From Granulosicoccus antarcticus IMCC3135 (GTDB lineage: Bacteria > Pseudomonadota > Gammaproteobacteria > Granulosicoccales > Granulosicoccaceae): 64,000 bases of DNA. Position numbers and translations under genes: made by a program. Below, in pieces: positions 36,570-45,443 of the stretch (its first letter is position 1; each line of letters begins with the position of its first letter). Under the pieces are notes generated by a model that saw only the letters and a list, made by a program, of their open reading frames with translations, was not told the DNA's origin and searched no databases. The stretch spans positions 2,166,501 through 2,230,500 of the forward strand of contig NZ_CP018632.1 of assembly GCF_002215215.1 (NCBI RefSeq). Reading direction: 5' to 3'.

Positions 36570-37466
36570 TTGGACACGCGTATGCTGCTGGCGTTTAACG
36601 CGCTGATGGCAGAGCGCAATGTCACACGAGCGGCCAAGCGCGTCGGATTGACCCAGCAGGGTATGAGTGGGCAGCTGGCACGGATGCGTGATCTGTTCAG
36701 TGATCGCCTGTTTCTGCGACAGGCAGGTGGCGTTGTTCCAACGCCTCGAGCGGAGGCCTTGTTTCCCTCTGTTCAGATAGCGCTTTCTGCACTGGAGAAA
36801 GTGGTTAGTGCACCAAGCTTTGATCCGGCAACCAGTGATGGCCTGGTTACGATAGCGGCGTCGGACTACGCGATTGCCTTGTTGCTACCGGGCTTATTGC
36901 AATTGATTCAGAAGCAAGCACCATCGTTTCGTGTGGTCGTCAGACCCGTTGAGACAGGCAGCCTTGCTGGTCGTATGCGCGAGGAGGGTATTGATCTGGC
37001 GCTGACGGTGCGTGAATTTGCACCGCCGAGCCTGCAGTCTCGCATCCTGTTTAAAGATCGGTATGTGGGGGTGGTACGTGCAGGTCATCCGTTGGCAGGA
37101 AAGGCTGTCAGTCTGGATGATTTTTGTGCAAGTCCTCACTTGCTGGTGTCTCCCTTTCGTGGAGATGCCTCTGGACCCACCGATCATACTTTGGCTGCCA
37201 TAGGCCGTACACGCATGGTGGGGTTGGTGGTTCCAGGGTTTTCAGTCGTGGGCTCATTGCTTGAGCAAACGGATTTGATGGCCGTGTTGCCCGAAAGGTT
37301 GCTCACGGTGATGCATCGGGATTTATGGACGTTTGAGACTCCCATCCCGGTACCAGGCTTTGAGCTTGAAGCGATCTGGCCCGAGCGTTTGAATGCTGAC
37401 CCTGCGCATATCTGGATACGTGACCTGATTGTAGAGGCATCCAGAATGCACCATGTGCTGCAGTGA
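36570..37466 (+). CDS. LysR-family transcriptional regulator
   Basis: 298 residues. The start MDTRMLLAFNALMAERNVTR is the typical beginning of one LysR subgroup and uses TTG at 36570; the ATG at 36582 is a shorter alternative. The HTH runs to about 60 and the effector domain follows (LVTIAASDYAIALLLPGLLQ). It is divergent from the GST operon with a 106-base gap and probably regulates it. Confidence 0.9.
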   Translation: MDTRMLLAFNALMAERNVTRAAKRVGLTQQGMSGQLARMRDLFSDRLFLRQAGGVVPTPRAEALFPSVQIALSALEKVVSAPSFDPATSDGLVTIAASDYAIALLLPGLLQLIQKQAPSFRVVVRPVETGSLAGRMREEGIDLALTVREFAPPSLQSRILFKDRYVGVVRAGHPLAGKAVSLDDFCASPHLLVSPFRGDASGPTDHTLAAIGRTRMVGLVVPGFSVVGSLLEQTDLMAVLPERLLTVMHRDLWTFETPIPVPGFELEAIWPERLNADPAHIWIRDLIVEASRMHHVLQ

Positions 37467-37596
37467 GTTTGTCGGCTATATGTTGTGGGTCTATAGTCGG
37501 GGATTTGCAGGCTTGCAGTTAGCTGTCGTTGATCGTTGGTGAGCGGTTCGAGTTGTAAGCTTGCTTACGGGTTTACGATAATGCGGCTTAGAGCGC

Positions 37597-38532
37597 TCAC
37601 CGCTCCTTGGTGTCTCTATTCAATAACAGCGCGATAGCCAGAATCACCATGAGACTGCCGGGTAGCCAGTACCATCCCATGCGCTGGGGCTGTTCTATAA
37701 ACAGCAATAGCATGGAGACAAAGGGCACCAGATAGCTGTAAGCCGTCACCGCGCTCGGTGTCAGCACAGCCATTGCACGCTGTTGTAGCCAGAACGTGAC
37801 GCCGCTGGAAAACACACCCAGATAGCTCAATACCAGGCCATCCATCAATGTCAGACTCATCAGTCGTTGTGGCGCCTCTGTGATCAGTCCGAGCATGCCG
37901 ATAATCAGGCTGCCAATTAACAAGCTCCAGAAGGTACGTACCTCCGCTCGTGGTGATAACCAGCCTCGGTTCAATCCAATTTTGCTCAGGACCGGGTAGA
38001 GCGCTGAGGCGATACAACCGGCAAAGAAGGCTGCCTCGGCCAGACCCAAATGTAGCTGACCTGATTGACCCGCGCTCTGTGCCCAGGCTAATCCTAGAGC
38101 GCCGGCGGCCCCGAGTACCAGAATGGCCAGTAGTTGGCCACCGCGTTGTTCGACCCCGAATAGTCGGCCCAGGTTGTAGGCTACTAGTGGCACGCTGACG
38201 TAGAGCGTTGCCATCGACAGTGCGCTAGTGCGATGGGCGGCCCAGAACATGGCACCGAAAAATCCCGCAAGAGACAGTCCCATGATGGCGTACAGTGCCA
38301 GGCCAGGTAGGCTTGGCAACTGAATCGATGAGCGTGCGACCAGTGGCCAGAGCGCCAGCGATGCGATAAGAAATCGGATGGCTGTCAGCAATAGAGGTGG
38401 CAGGCCCTCGCTCATTAGCCCTACAGCCGGAAAGGATGATCCCACGATTAGTACCCAGAGCAACATGCCCTGATGAGCGCCTCTGGCCGCATGTGGTGTA
38501 GGGGATGCTGGTATCAGCTCCGAGACTGGCAT
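37597..38532 (-). CDS. EamA/DMT-family transporter
   Basis: 311 residues from ATG 38532, which has AGGA about 8 bases upstream; the frame is open to 38754 but that part is not membrane-like. About ten helices, with MLLWVLIVGSSFPAVGLMSE opening the first EamA repeat and LSYLGVFSSGVTFWLQQRAM in the second. A metabolite exporter of unknown substrate, divergent from a GNAT gene. Confidence 0.9.
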   Translation of the reverse strand: MPVSELIPASPTPHAARGAHQGMLLWVLIVGSSFPAVGLMSEGLPPLLLTAIRFLIASLALWPLVARSSIQLPSLPGLALYAIMGLSLAGFFGAMFWAAHRTSALSMATLYVSVPLVAYNLGRLFGVEQRGGQLLAILVLGAAGALGLAWAQSAGQSGQLHLGLAEAAFFAGCIASALYPVLSKIGLNRGWLSPRAEVRTFWSLLIGSLIIGMLGLITEAPQRLMSLTLMDGLVLSYLGVFSSGVTFWLQQRAMAVLTPSAVTAYSYLVPFVSMLLLFIEQPQRMGWYWLPGSLMVILAIALLLNRDTKER

Positions 38533-38666
38533 TGATAAATTTCCTGACGTGTCTTTTGTTGCTGTGTTGCAAACAATCGATCTGCTGATTAATCTGCAGA
38601 GGCGGGTGCGGTAGCCGTCTATATTCTCATAAACAATACTCACGAAAGAATACACAGGAGCAGCGT

Positions 38667-39131
38667 ATGAAGATTCAGGAAGAGGATCCGGGTACCGATG
38701 ATGTGCATGCGCTGCTACTTGAGCACTTGGCTGATATGCACAGCCACTCACCACCGGAAAGTACCCATGCCCTTGATATGGTAGCGCTGAGAAACCCTGA
38801 CATTACCTTCTGGAGCGTCAGAGATGAAGGCGTGTTGCAAGGGTGTGGCGCTTTGAAGCAACTGGATGCAGAGTCAGCGGAAATAAAGTCGATGAAGACA
38901 GCACCGGCGCATCTGCGTAAAGGTGTCGCCCAGCTATTGCTGAGCCATATGCTGGAGGTTGCCAAGACACGAGGGCTGAAATATCTGCTGCTGGAAACAG
39001 GCACCCCGGAGGCGTTTACACCGGCCCGCCAACTGTATGCAAGACATGGGTTTGTCGAGTGTGAACCCTTTGCCGATTACAAGCTTGATCCTTATAGTGT
39101 TTTCATGCGGTGTGATGTGGCGGCGGTGTGA
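38667..39131 (+). CDS. GNAT-family N-acetyltransferase
   Basis: 154 residues; AGGAG precedes the ATG. Motif A is KSMKTAPAHLRKGVAQLLLS and the C-terminal ARQLYARHGFVECEPF is typical of GNATs of the YedL/PhnO kind. It transfers an acetyl group from acetyl-CoA to an unknown amine. Confidence 0.9.
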   Translation: MKIQEEDPGTDDVHALLLEHLADMHSHSPPESTHALDMVALRNPDITFWSVRDEGVLQGCGALKQLDAESAEIKSMKTAPAHLRKGVAQLLLSHMLEVAKTRGLKYLLLETGTPEAFTPARQLYARHGFVECEPFADYKLDPYSVFMRCDVAAV

Positions 39132-39309
39132 CAGGTATCTTATTGGGCCTGACTGGACTTCAAAGACTCTCATTCAAAGATCTGGATTCACACAGTTCCA
39201 GAATACGTCAGTCACGATTATCACGAGTGTTTGTGTGGCATAAACGCAAGGTGGTGAGCAGGCATGGCATGATGGCTTATGCAGGGCAATAGCCGGTTAT
39301 GACGCCATT

Positions 39310-41262
39310 ATGAATTTTCCAAATCTGTTCTCGCCAATCACCATCGGTACGCTTGAGATCCGTAATCGCATACTCTCGACAGGCCATGATACGACGCTGC
39401 CCACTGATGGCACGGTCAACGATGCATTGCTTGCCTATCACGAGGCCCGAGCGAAGGGCGGGGTGGGATTAATCGTCAGCCAGGTCACCGGGGTGCACGA
39501 GACTGCCCGCTATACCTCGCACAGCTTGATGGGGGTGGACGATGGCTGTATTCCGGGTTTTAGAAGACTGGCTGATACGGTGCATGCACACGGTACCAAG
39601 CTGTTTGTACAGCTGTTCCATCCGGGGCGCGAGATCATGGAATCGCTTGATGGTTCGGCACCGGTTGCCTATGCACCCTCGGTCTCACCCAGTGAGCGGT
39701 TCCATGTCATACCACGTGCTCTGTCACGGATCATGATTGCCGATATTGTTGCAGGTTATGGTGCGACAGCTGCGCGAGTTCGAAAGGCGGGCGTGGATGG
39801 CGTCGAGATCGTTGCCAGTCATGGGTATCTGCCAGCTCAATTTCTTAACCCGAACGTTAACCGACGTGATGATGAGTATGGAGGGGCAGTCGATAGGCGC
39901 CTGCGTTTTTTGCGTGAGGTGATAGCGGCTGTGCGCAGTGCAACCGGACCAGACTTTGTGGTGGGTATGCGTATATCGGGTGACGAGAAGGATCCGGATG
40001 GGCTGACAGAAGAAACTTCGCTTGATGTGATCGTCAAGCTTGCCGAGGAGCTGGATTACGTCAACGTGATTGCAGGTACCTCGGCCTCACTGGGAGGGGC
40101 CACGCATATCGTGCCACCCATGGCAGTGGCCAATGCCTATCTTGCGCCATTTGCAGAGGCTGTGAAGCAGCGCGTCAGCATTCCTGTCATGGTGGCGGGA
40201 CGGATCAATCAGCCACAAGAAGCTGAGGCGATAATTGCATCGGGCCAGGCGGACATGTGTGGCATGACACGAGCATTGATCTGCGACCCGCAGATGCCTG
40301 TCAAGGCGCAGACCGATCGATCGGATGATATTCGTGCCTGTATCGGCTGTAACCAGGCTTGCATTGGGCACTTTCACAAAGGCTACCCCATCTCCTGTAT
40401 CCAATATCCAGAATCGGGACGAGAGCGTCACTATGGCACCTTGTTGCCAGCCCGTGTGCGCAAGAAGGTCATGGTGGTGGGTGGCGGACCCGGTGGTATG
40501 AAGGCGGCAGCCGTGGCAGCACAGCGTGGTCATGCAGTGACATTATATGAGGCCTCATCCAGGCTGGGTGGGCAGGCACTGCTTGCGCAGCTATTGCCAG
40601 GGCGTAGTGAATTTGGGGGCATCGTGACCAATCTGTCACGCGAACTGGAATTGGCGGGTGTCACTGTGGTGCGGGGAGCCTCTGTAGACAGAGCCTTGAT
40701 CGACGCTGAATGTCCTGATGTGGTGATTCTTGCGACTGGTGCAAAACCACGTTGGCCACAGAGCGCAGAAATATCTGAAGATGCGCCGGTTGTCGATGCC
40801 TGGCAAGTGCTTCAGGGGCAGGCAAATGTGGGCTCACGGGTCGTCATCGCCGATTGGCGTTGTGATTGGGTTGGTGTGGGGATTGCCGAGTTGCTGGCAG
40901 AAGGCGGGCGGCACGTTCGACTGGCCGTCAACGGGCTGCATGCAGGCGAATTGTTGCCGGGTTATGTCCGTGATATGGCGGTGGCAAGACTGCACCGGCT
41001 GGGGGTCGAGATCATTCCCTATGCGCGGCTGTTCGGGTGCGATTCACAGACGGTCTATCTGCAACACACATCGAGTGAAGAGCCCATCATTATTGATGAT
41101 GTTGACACCCTGGTGCTTGCCCAGGGGCAAATATCGGAGTGCACGCTTCTGGATGAGCTGGAGAGTGCAGACATCGCGCTGGTGGCCATCGGAGACTGTG
41201 TTGCAGCGCGAACGGCAGAGGAGGCAGTGCTCGAAGGTCTCAAGGCGGCATGGACGTTGTAA
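39310..41262 (+). CDS. Old-yellow-enzyme/2,4-dienoyl-CoA reductase-type flavin and Fe-S oxidoreductase
   Basis: 650 residues. Residues 1-330 are an FMN-binding OYE barrel (LFSPITIGTLEIRNRI; VASHGYLPAQFLNPNVNRR). Cysteines in CIGCNQACIG and SCIQYP bind a 4Fe-4S cluster. The C-terminal half is an FAD/NAD(P) domain (VMVVGGGPGGMKAAAVA). This arrangement is shared by dienoyl-CoA reductase, trimethylamine dehydrogenase and several N-demethylases. The substrate cannot be told from sequence; it is monocistronic. Confidence 0.92.
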   Translation: MNFPNLFSPITIGTLEIRNRILSTGHDTTLPTDGTVNDALLAYHEARAKGGVGLIVSQVTGVHETARYTSHSLMGVDDGCIPGFRRLADTVHAHGTKLFVQLFHPGREIMESLDGSAPVAYAPSVSPSERFHVIPRALSRIMIADIVAGYGATAARVRKAGVDGVEIVASHGYLPAQFLNPNVNRRDDEYGGAVDRRLRFLREVIAAVRSATGPDFVVGMRISGDEKDPDGLTEETSLDVIVKLAEELDYVNVIAGTSASLGGATHIVPPMAVANAYLAPFAEAVKQRVSIPVMVAGRINQPQEAEAIIASGQADMCGMTRALICDPQMPVKAQTDRSDDIRACIGCNQACIGHFHKGYPISCIQYPESGRERHYGTLLPARVRKKVMVVGGGPGGMKAAAVAAQRGHAVTLYEASSRLGGQALLAQLLPGRSEFGGIVTNLSRELELAGVTVVRGASVDRALIDAECPDVVILATGAKPRWPQSAEISEDAPVVDAWQVLQGQANVGSRVVIADWRCDWVGVGIAELLAEGGRHVRLAVNGLHAGELLPGYVRDMAVARLHRLGVEIIPYARLFGCDSQTVYLQHTSSEEPIIIDDVDTLVLAQGQISECTLLDELESADIALVAIGDCVAARTAEEAVLEGLKAAWTL

Positions 41263-41310
41263 TCTGAGAACAGGTGCGTTGTATGGGGTATTGCGCAGAC
41301 ATCCGGTATC

Positions 41311-42750
41311 CTAACCCTCAATTTTTCGCACTTGCTGCGCCAGAAGTGAGAAGTCAAAGAGTTTTCCCTGAGGTAGGAGCAGCAGTAAAAGCGATACGGC
41401 GACCGGTACCAGCGAGGCCAGCAGGAAGGACTCAAGCAGGTTCGTAATGGGCGCTCCCGGTAATGGAAATACCACAAGTCCGGCCACCAGACCTGCGAAG
41501 GTGCTGATCGCAGCATTGTAGCTCTGATAGCGGGCGTTGTAGAAGCCGAAAAATACCGGGAAGGCGGCCGCGCAGCACAACAGGTCTGCCAGCAGAAACA
41601 GGTACAGTACGCTGTAACCCTGGGCGGCGACAAACAACACTGGGATCGACAGCAGAACGATCAGCCAGCGCGACAAGGACAACAGATCATGGTTTCTCAG
41701 TCGCGGCAACAGGCGGTGCAGGTCCACCACCATGATACTAGTGAGCCCACTGATGGTGGAGTCGGCACTGCTCATGATCAGCGCTAGCCCGAATGGCAGC
41801 AAGCCGATGGCAAACCATAGTGGTACATCGCTCAGTAGTACGCTGAAGAGGGCTACGGAGCCGTCGCCCGGCAAGTCCAGCCCTACAAATGCCAGTCCAA
41901 ACAGACCCATGATGAAAATGATGGGAAAACTGAAAAGACCACTGAGGATAAAGCCATTACGGATGACCTTGTTATCGCGGGCGGCAAATATACGTTGCCA
42001 GGTGCCTTGATAGAAGAGCCCGGTCAGAACGACCGCAATAAAGAACGTCAGCCCGGATTTCAGGCCGTTGATATCCAACGGGTTCAGCAGGTGCGGCGCT
42101 TTTTCCTGCAAGCCCTGGATTGCCGGTGCGAGACCGCCGGCGGCTTGCCAGCCAAAACCGATCAGCAATGCCAGAAATGGCAAAATAACCAGCATCTGTA
42201 TACGGTCGGTAAAGATGGTCACACGCAACCCGCCGTAGAGGGTGTAAAGCAAGGTGGCAGCCATGACGATGCTGGCAGTCAGCCATAATGGTACCGGTGC
42301 GAGCAGGGAGACCATTTTTGCAATGGCTGTCAAACCTGCAGTCAGACTGATGCAAAGATAGAAAATCATGATGGCGAGCACAAAGCTGTACATCACGCGG
42401 CCATAGCGGCCCAGAACAAACTCGGTGAGTGTGTGGCCTTCTGGCATCAGCGTCCGGATGCGACTGCCCAGAGGAATCATGATCAGGCGCGGAGCCAGAG
42501 CACCCAGTGCGTAGCCGATTATGGCACCGATACCGCCCCAGGTAGCAGCCTGAGCCGGACCAAACAATATCCAGGTACCCATGGTGGTGGCCAGCAGTGT
42601 CAACAGGGTTGCGGAACTGCTCTGGCTGTTTCGGGCAACCAGAAAATCGTCCAGTTTGTCTTTTTTGCGACGAGCGTAGAGCAGACCGGGGATGGCGAAC
42701 AGAGCGGCGAATATAATCAGCCAGACAAGGGCTGTATAGATACTGAACAT
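41311..42750 (-). CDS. Sodium:solute symporter under TPP riboswitch control (ThiV-like)
   Basis: 479 residues from ATG 42750 (AAGGAAG upstream); the longer frame to 42858 runs into the riboswitch region. About 13 helices; LLATTMGTWILFGPAQAA, PEGHTLTEFVLGRYGRVMYS and SSADSTISGLTSIMVVDL are SSS-family features. Because a TPP riboswitch lies in its leader it probably imports thiamine or a precursor such as hydroxymethylpyrimidine, as proposed for ThiV-type symporters. It is divergent from a second TPP-controlled operon. Confidence 0.88.
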   Translation of the reverse strand: MFSIYTALVWLIIFAALFAIPGLLYARRKKDKLDDFLVARNSQSSSATLLTLLATTMGTWILFGPAQAATWGGIGAIIGYALGALAPRLIMIPLGSRIRTLMPEGHTLTEFVLGRYGRVMYSFVLAIMIFYLCISLTAGLTAIAKMVSLLAPVPLWLTASIVMAATLLYTLYGGLRVTIFTDRIQMLVILPFLALLIGFGWQAAGGLAPAIQGLQEKAPHLLNPLDINGLKSGLTFFIAVVLTGLFYQGTWQRIFAARDNKVIRNGFILSGLFSFPIIFIMGLFGLAFVGLDLPGDGSVALFSVLLSDVPLWFAIGLLPFGLALIMSSADSTISGLTSIMVVDLHRLLPRLRNHDLLSLSRWLIVLLSIPVLFVAAQGYSVLYLFLLADLLCCAAAFPVFFGFYNARYQSYNAAISTFAGLVAGLVVFPLPGAPITNLLESFLLASLVPVAVSLLLLLLPQGKLFDFSLLAQQVRKIEG

Positions 42751-42860
42751 CGTTGTCTTCCTTGCCGTCACCGGCGCTAACGTTATCGCCAAAGATGGCG
42801 GGTCACTGGAATGACAGCGAGAAAGGAAGGGGCACGAAACCAAGCGTAGAGCAGGCATTT

Positions 42861-42952
42861 CCTTCCCTTCGCCGGCATTATCCGGATCAGGTTCAAAGGG
42901 TTACCGCACAAAGTGCGGTGTCTCAGCCGTTTTCTACGGCACCCCCAGGAGT
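42861..42952 (-). promoter_or_regulatory. TPP riboswitch (THI element) for the symporter
   Basis: The minus strand reads GGGGGTGCC, then GGCTGAGA, ACCCTTTGAACCTGATC and GCCGGCGAAGGGA in the canonical order and spacing of the thiamine pyrophosphate aptamer. It lies between a consensus promoter and the symporter start. Confidence 0.95.
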
Positions 42953-42958
42953 GAGCAC

Positions 42959-42987
42959 AGAGTAGGAAATAAAAACGTGATTGTCAA
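42959..42987 (-). promoter_or_regulatory. Sigma70 promoter of the symporter gene
   Basis: Minus strand: TTGACA (42987-42982), 17-base spacer, TACTCT (42964-42959), directly in front of the TPP aptamer. Confidence 0.8.
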
Positions 42988-43042
42988 TTGCTGTTATCAG
43001 GCCTTGTATTTTTCGACATTCGTTGTGCTATGGTCTTGGCTC

Positions 43043-43119
43043 GACACGGGGTGTCCTGCTTGCAGGGCTGAGAAAAAACCCGTTGAACCTGATCCAGCTC
43101 ATACTGGCGAAGGGATGTC
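43043..43119 (+). promoter_or_regulatory. TPP riboswitch (THI element) for SDR-monooxygenase operon
   Basis: CGGGGTGTCC, GGGCTGAGA, ACCCGTTGAACCTGATC and CTGGCGAAGGGATGTC follow the TPP aptamer pattern; GACA (43043) and TGTC (43116) close the basal stem. It lies 60 bases upstream of the SDR start. Confidence 0.95.
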
Positions 43120-43160
43120 AGTAGCCGGCCCATAACCGCGTCTGCCCATTCATGCCTTTG

Positions 43161-43174
43161 CCTCACTTCTGAGG
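43161..43174 (+). promoter_or_regulatory. Hairpin sequestering the SDR ribosome-binding site
   Basis: CCTCA-CTTC-TGAGG forms a small hairpin that includes the GAGG Shine-Dalgarno 5 bases before the ATG at 43180. It is a plausible translational expression platform for the upstream riboswitch. Confidence 0.6.
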
Positions 43175-43179
43175 TTTTC

Positions 43180-43953
43180 ATGCAACAATCTTTCCGTCTC
43201 GACCAACAACTGGTTCTGGTTACCGGTGGTGCCCGTGGCTTGGGTGAACACCTGGTACGTGCTTTTCTGCGTGAAGGGGCCACAGTTGTCATAAATTATT
43301 TTAATAGCGCCGAAGCAGCCAACAAGCTGGTCAACGTAGCGCCAGAGCGCGCACTGGCAGTGCAGGCCGATGTGACTGACCGTGCGGCAGTGCAAGCGAT
43401 GTTCGATCAGGCACGTCAGCACTTCGGACGTCCGGTGACAACCGTGATCAATAATGCTCTGCCGGAATTTTCATTCAACGGTGATGCACGCCCAAACGTT
43501 GAGCAGTTGAGCTGGGACGATCTGAATCAGCAATTCATGGGAGTGGTTGGAGGGGCGCTGAACACGACTCAGGCTGCACTGGCGGGTATGCGTGAGGTGG
43601 GGTTTGGCCGTATTGTGAATGTTGGGACCAATCTGTTCCAGAATCCGGTGGTGCCGTACCATGATTATACGGCTGGCAAGGCTGCATTGTTGTCACTGAC
43701 GCGCACACTGTCGCAAGATCTGGGTCCCGATAACATCACGGTAAACATGGTATCCGGGGGGCTGTTGCGTACCACCGATGCCTCTGCCGCAACGCCCGAT
43801 GAGGTGTTTGATTTCATTGCCGCCAGCACGCCTCTGCGGCGGGTAACCACACCTGCAGAATTTGCCGATGCCACTTTGTTTTTTGCTTCGACCTGGGCGC
43901 GTTCAGTGACCGGACAAAATCTGGTGGTTGACGGCGGCCTGGTTAAAAACTGA
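43180..43953 (+). CDS. SDR-family oxidoreductase, TPP-regulated
   Basis: 257 residues. Cofactor motif TGGARGLG (15-22), NNAL in place of NNAG, catalytic Tyr163-Lys167 (YTAGK) and the C-terminal TGQNLVVDGGLVKN are present. The catalytic serine position appears to be in VNVGTNLF. Its stop overlaps the start of a flavin monooxygenase by one base (TGATG), so translation is coupled. Riboswitch control points to thiamine or precursor metabolism, perhaps oxidation of a hydroxymethyl group; this is inference. Confidence 0.9.
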   Translation: MQQSFRLDQQLVLVTGGARGLGEHLVRAFLREGATVVINYFNSAEAANKLVNVAPERALAVQADVTDRAAVQAMFDQARQHFGRPVTTVINNALPEFSFNGDARPNVEQLSWDDLNQQFMGVVGGALNTTQAALAGMREVGFGRIVNVGTNLFQNPVVPYHDYTAGKAALLSLTRTLSQDLGPDNITVNMVSGGLLRTTDASAATPDEVFDFIAASTPLRRVTTPAEFADATLFFASTWARSVTGQNLVVDGGLVKN

Positions 43954-45269
43954 TGGGGGCCATCGGGGTGAATAGTCGCATGATGCACTTGAACCTGTTT
44001 TTAATGGGGTGCGGGCATCATCGAGCCGCCTGGCGACATCCACAGTCGTCAGTGGAACAATTGGGCGATATTCGCTATTACGAGCGCCTGGCGCAATTGG
44101 CAGAACGCGGCAAACTGGACGCCGTCTTCTTCGCCGACAGCGGTGCCGCAGGTAATGTATCGGATGGCAGTTGGTGGTATCTGGAGCCGCTCACCGCTAT
44201 CGCTGCCATGAGTCGGGCAACACAGCACATCGGATTTATCAGCACCGTCTCCAGTACCTTTTACACACCATTCCATGCCGCTCGTCTACTGGCATCACTG
44301 GATCACATCTCCAGTGGTCGTATCGGCTGGAATGTAGTCACCTCCATGTTTGATGTGGAGGCACGCAACCACGGTTATGAGAGCATGCCAGATCATGCCG
44401 AACGTTATCGGCGTGCTGAAGAGTTTGTGCAGGCCGTGCTGGGGTTGTGGGATTCCTGGGATGACGATGCTTTGTTGTTTGATCGTCAGGGCCATTATGC
44501 AGACCCGGACAAGGTACGATCGATCAATCATCACGGCGAGTTCTTCCAGGTAGATGGTCCACTGAATGTGCCACGTCCGGTACAAGGACACCCGGTACTG
44601 TTTCAGGCCGGCTCCTCAGAGCAGGGCCGGGAGCTGGCGACCCGGTATGCTGAGGCAATTTACGCCGTGGCCTACGATTTGCCGGCAGCACAAGATTATT
44701 ATCGGGATATCAAGCAGCGAGTGAGCGCTGCCGGTCGCACCGTCAGTGTGCCGATCATGCCCGGTCTGGTGACCTATGTGGCTGCGACGGAGGAGGACGC
44801 CAAAGCCAAACAGCGTGAGCTCGATGAATTGCTGCCCGCAGAGGCCTCGTTGCGCCAATTGTCCATGTTCATTGATCAGGATTGCTCGGATTGGGAGCTG
44901 GATGCACCGGTGCCAACGCTGCCGTCCATGGAAAATTTCAGTGGCCCACAAGGGCGTTACAGCACCATATTACGCATCATTCAAACCGAAAAACCTACTT
45001 TACGCCAATTACTGGGACGCCTGGCTGCAGGCGGTGGTCACTGCACGTTGGTGGGTACACCGCAGCAGATTGCCGACAAGATGGAGTACTGGTTTTGCAA
45101 TGAAGGCGCCGACGGTTTCAATCTGATGCCTCCATCGTTACCCAGCGGCATTGAGGACTTCATCGAGCAGGTGGTGCCAGAGCTTCAGCATCGAGGCCTG
45201 TTTCGTAGCGACTATCACGGCAGCACTCTGCGTGATCACCTTGGTCTGGAGCGGCCTGGTTGCTCATGA
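43953..45269 (+). CDS. LLM-class flavin monooxygenase (NtaA/SnaA/DszA type), TPP-regulated
   Basis: 438 residues; the ATG at 43980 (GGGGTG 9 bases upstream) is an alternative start. Family blocks: LNLFLMGCGHHRAAWRHPQS, KLDAVFFADS, GRIGWNVVTSMF, RAEEFVQAVLGLWDSWDDDA and HPVLFQAGSSEQGRELATRY. These enzymes use reduced FMN and oxygen to cleave or hydroxylate substrates, often breaking C-N or C-S bonds. Placement in a TPP-riboswitch operon suggests attack on thiamine breakdown products such as the thiazole or pyrimidine moiety, but no such activity can be read from sequence. Confidence 0.9.
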   Translation: MGAIGVNSRMMHLNLFLMGCGHHRAAWRHPQSSVEQLGDIRYYERLAQLAERGKLDAVFFADSGAAGNVSDGSWWYLEPLTAIAAMSRATQHIGFISTVSSTFYTPFHAARLLASLDHISSGRIGWNVVTSMFDVEARNHGYESMPDHAERYRRAEEFVQAVLGLWDSWDDDALLFDRQGHYADPDKVRSINHHGEFFQVDGPLNVPRPVQGHPVLFQAGSSEQGRELATRYAEAIYAVAYDLPAAQDYYRDIKQRVSAAGRTVSVPIMPGLVTYVAATEEDAKAKQRELDELLPAEASLRQLSMFIDQDCSDWELDAPVPTLPSMENFSGPQGRYSTILRIIQTEKPTLRQLLGRLAAGGGHCTLVGTPQQIADKMEYWFCNEGADGFNLMPPSLPSGIEDFIEQVVPELQHRGLFRSDYHGSTLRDHLGLERPGCS

Positions 45270-45443
45270 GACTTCGATGAACTGAATTTGCCTGGACAAG
45301 TGCACTATCAGGTGAAAACAATCTTAGTAGTGAATTCTTGAAAAATTTAATCATGGTAGGCAAGTACTACCACCACGATTTGACCCATCTGGCTATGCCA
45401 TTGACAAAGTGCTGCAAGGTTCGGATATACGGCATCGCTGCAA

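Noticed and set aside
43471-43662. Antisense ORFs inside the TPP-regulated operon
   Set aside because: They are shadows of strong coding sequence on the other strand.
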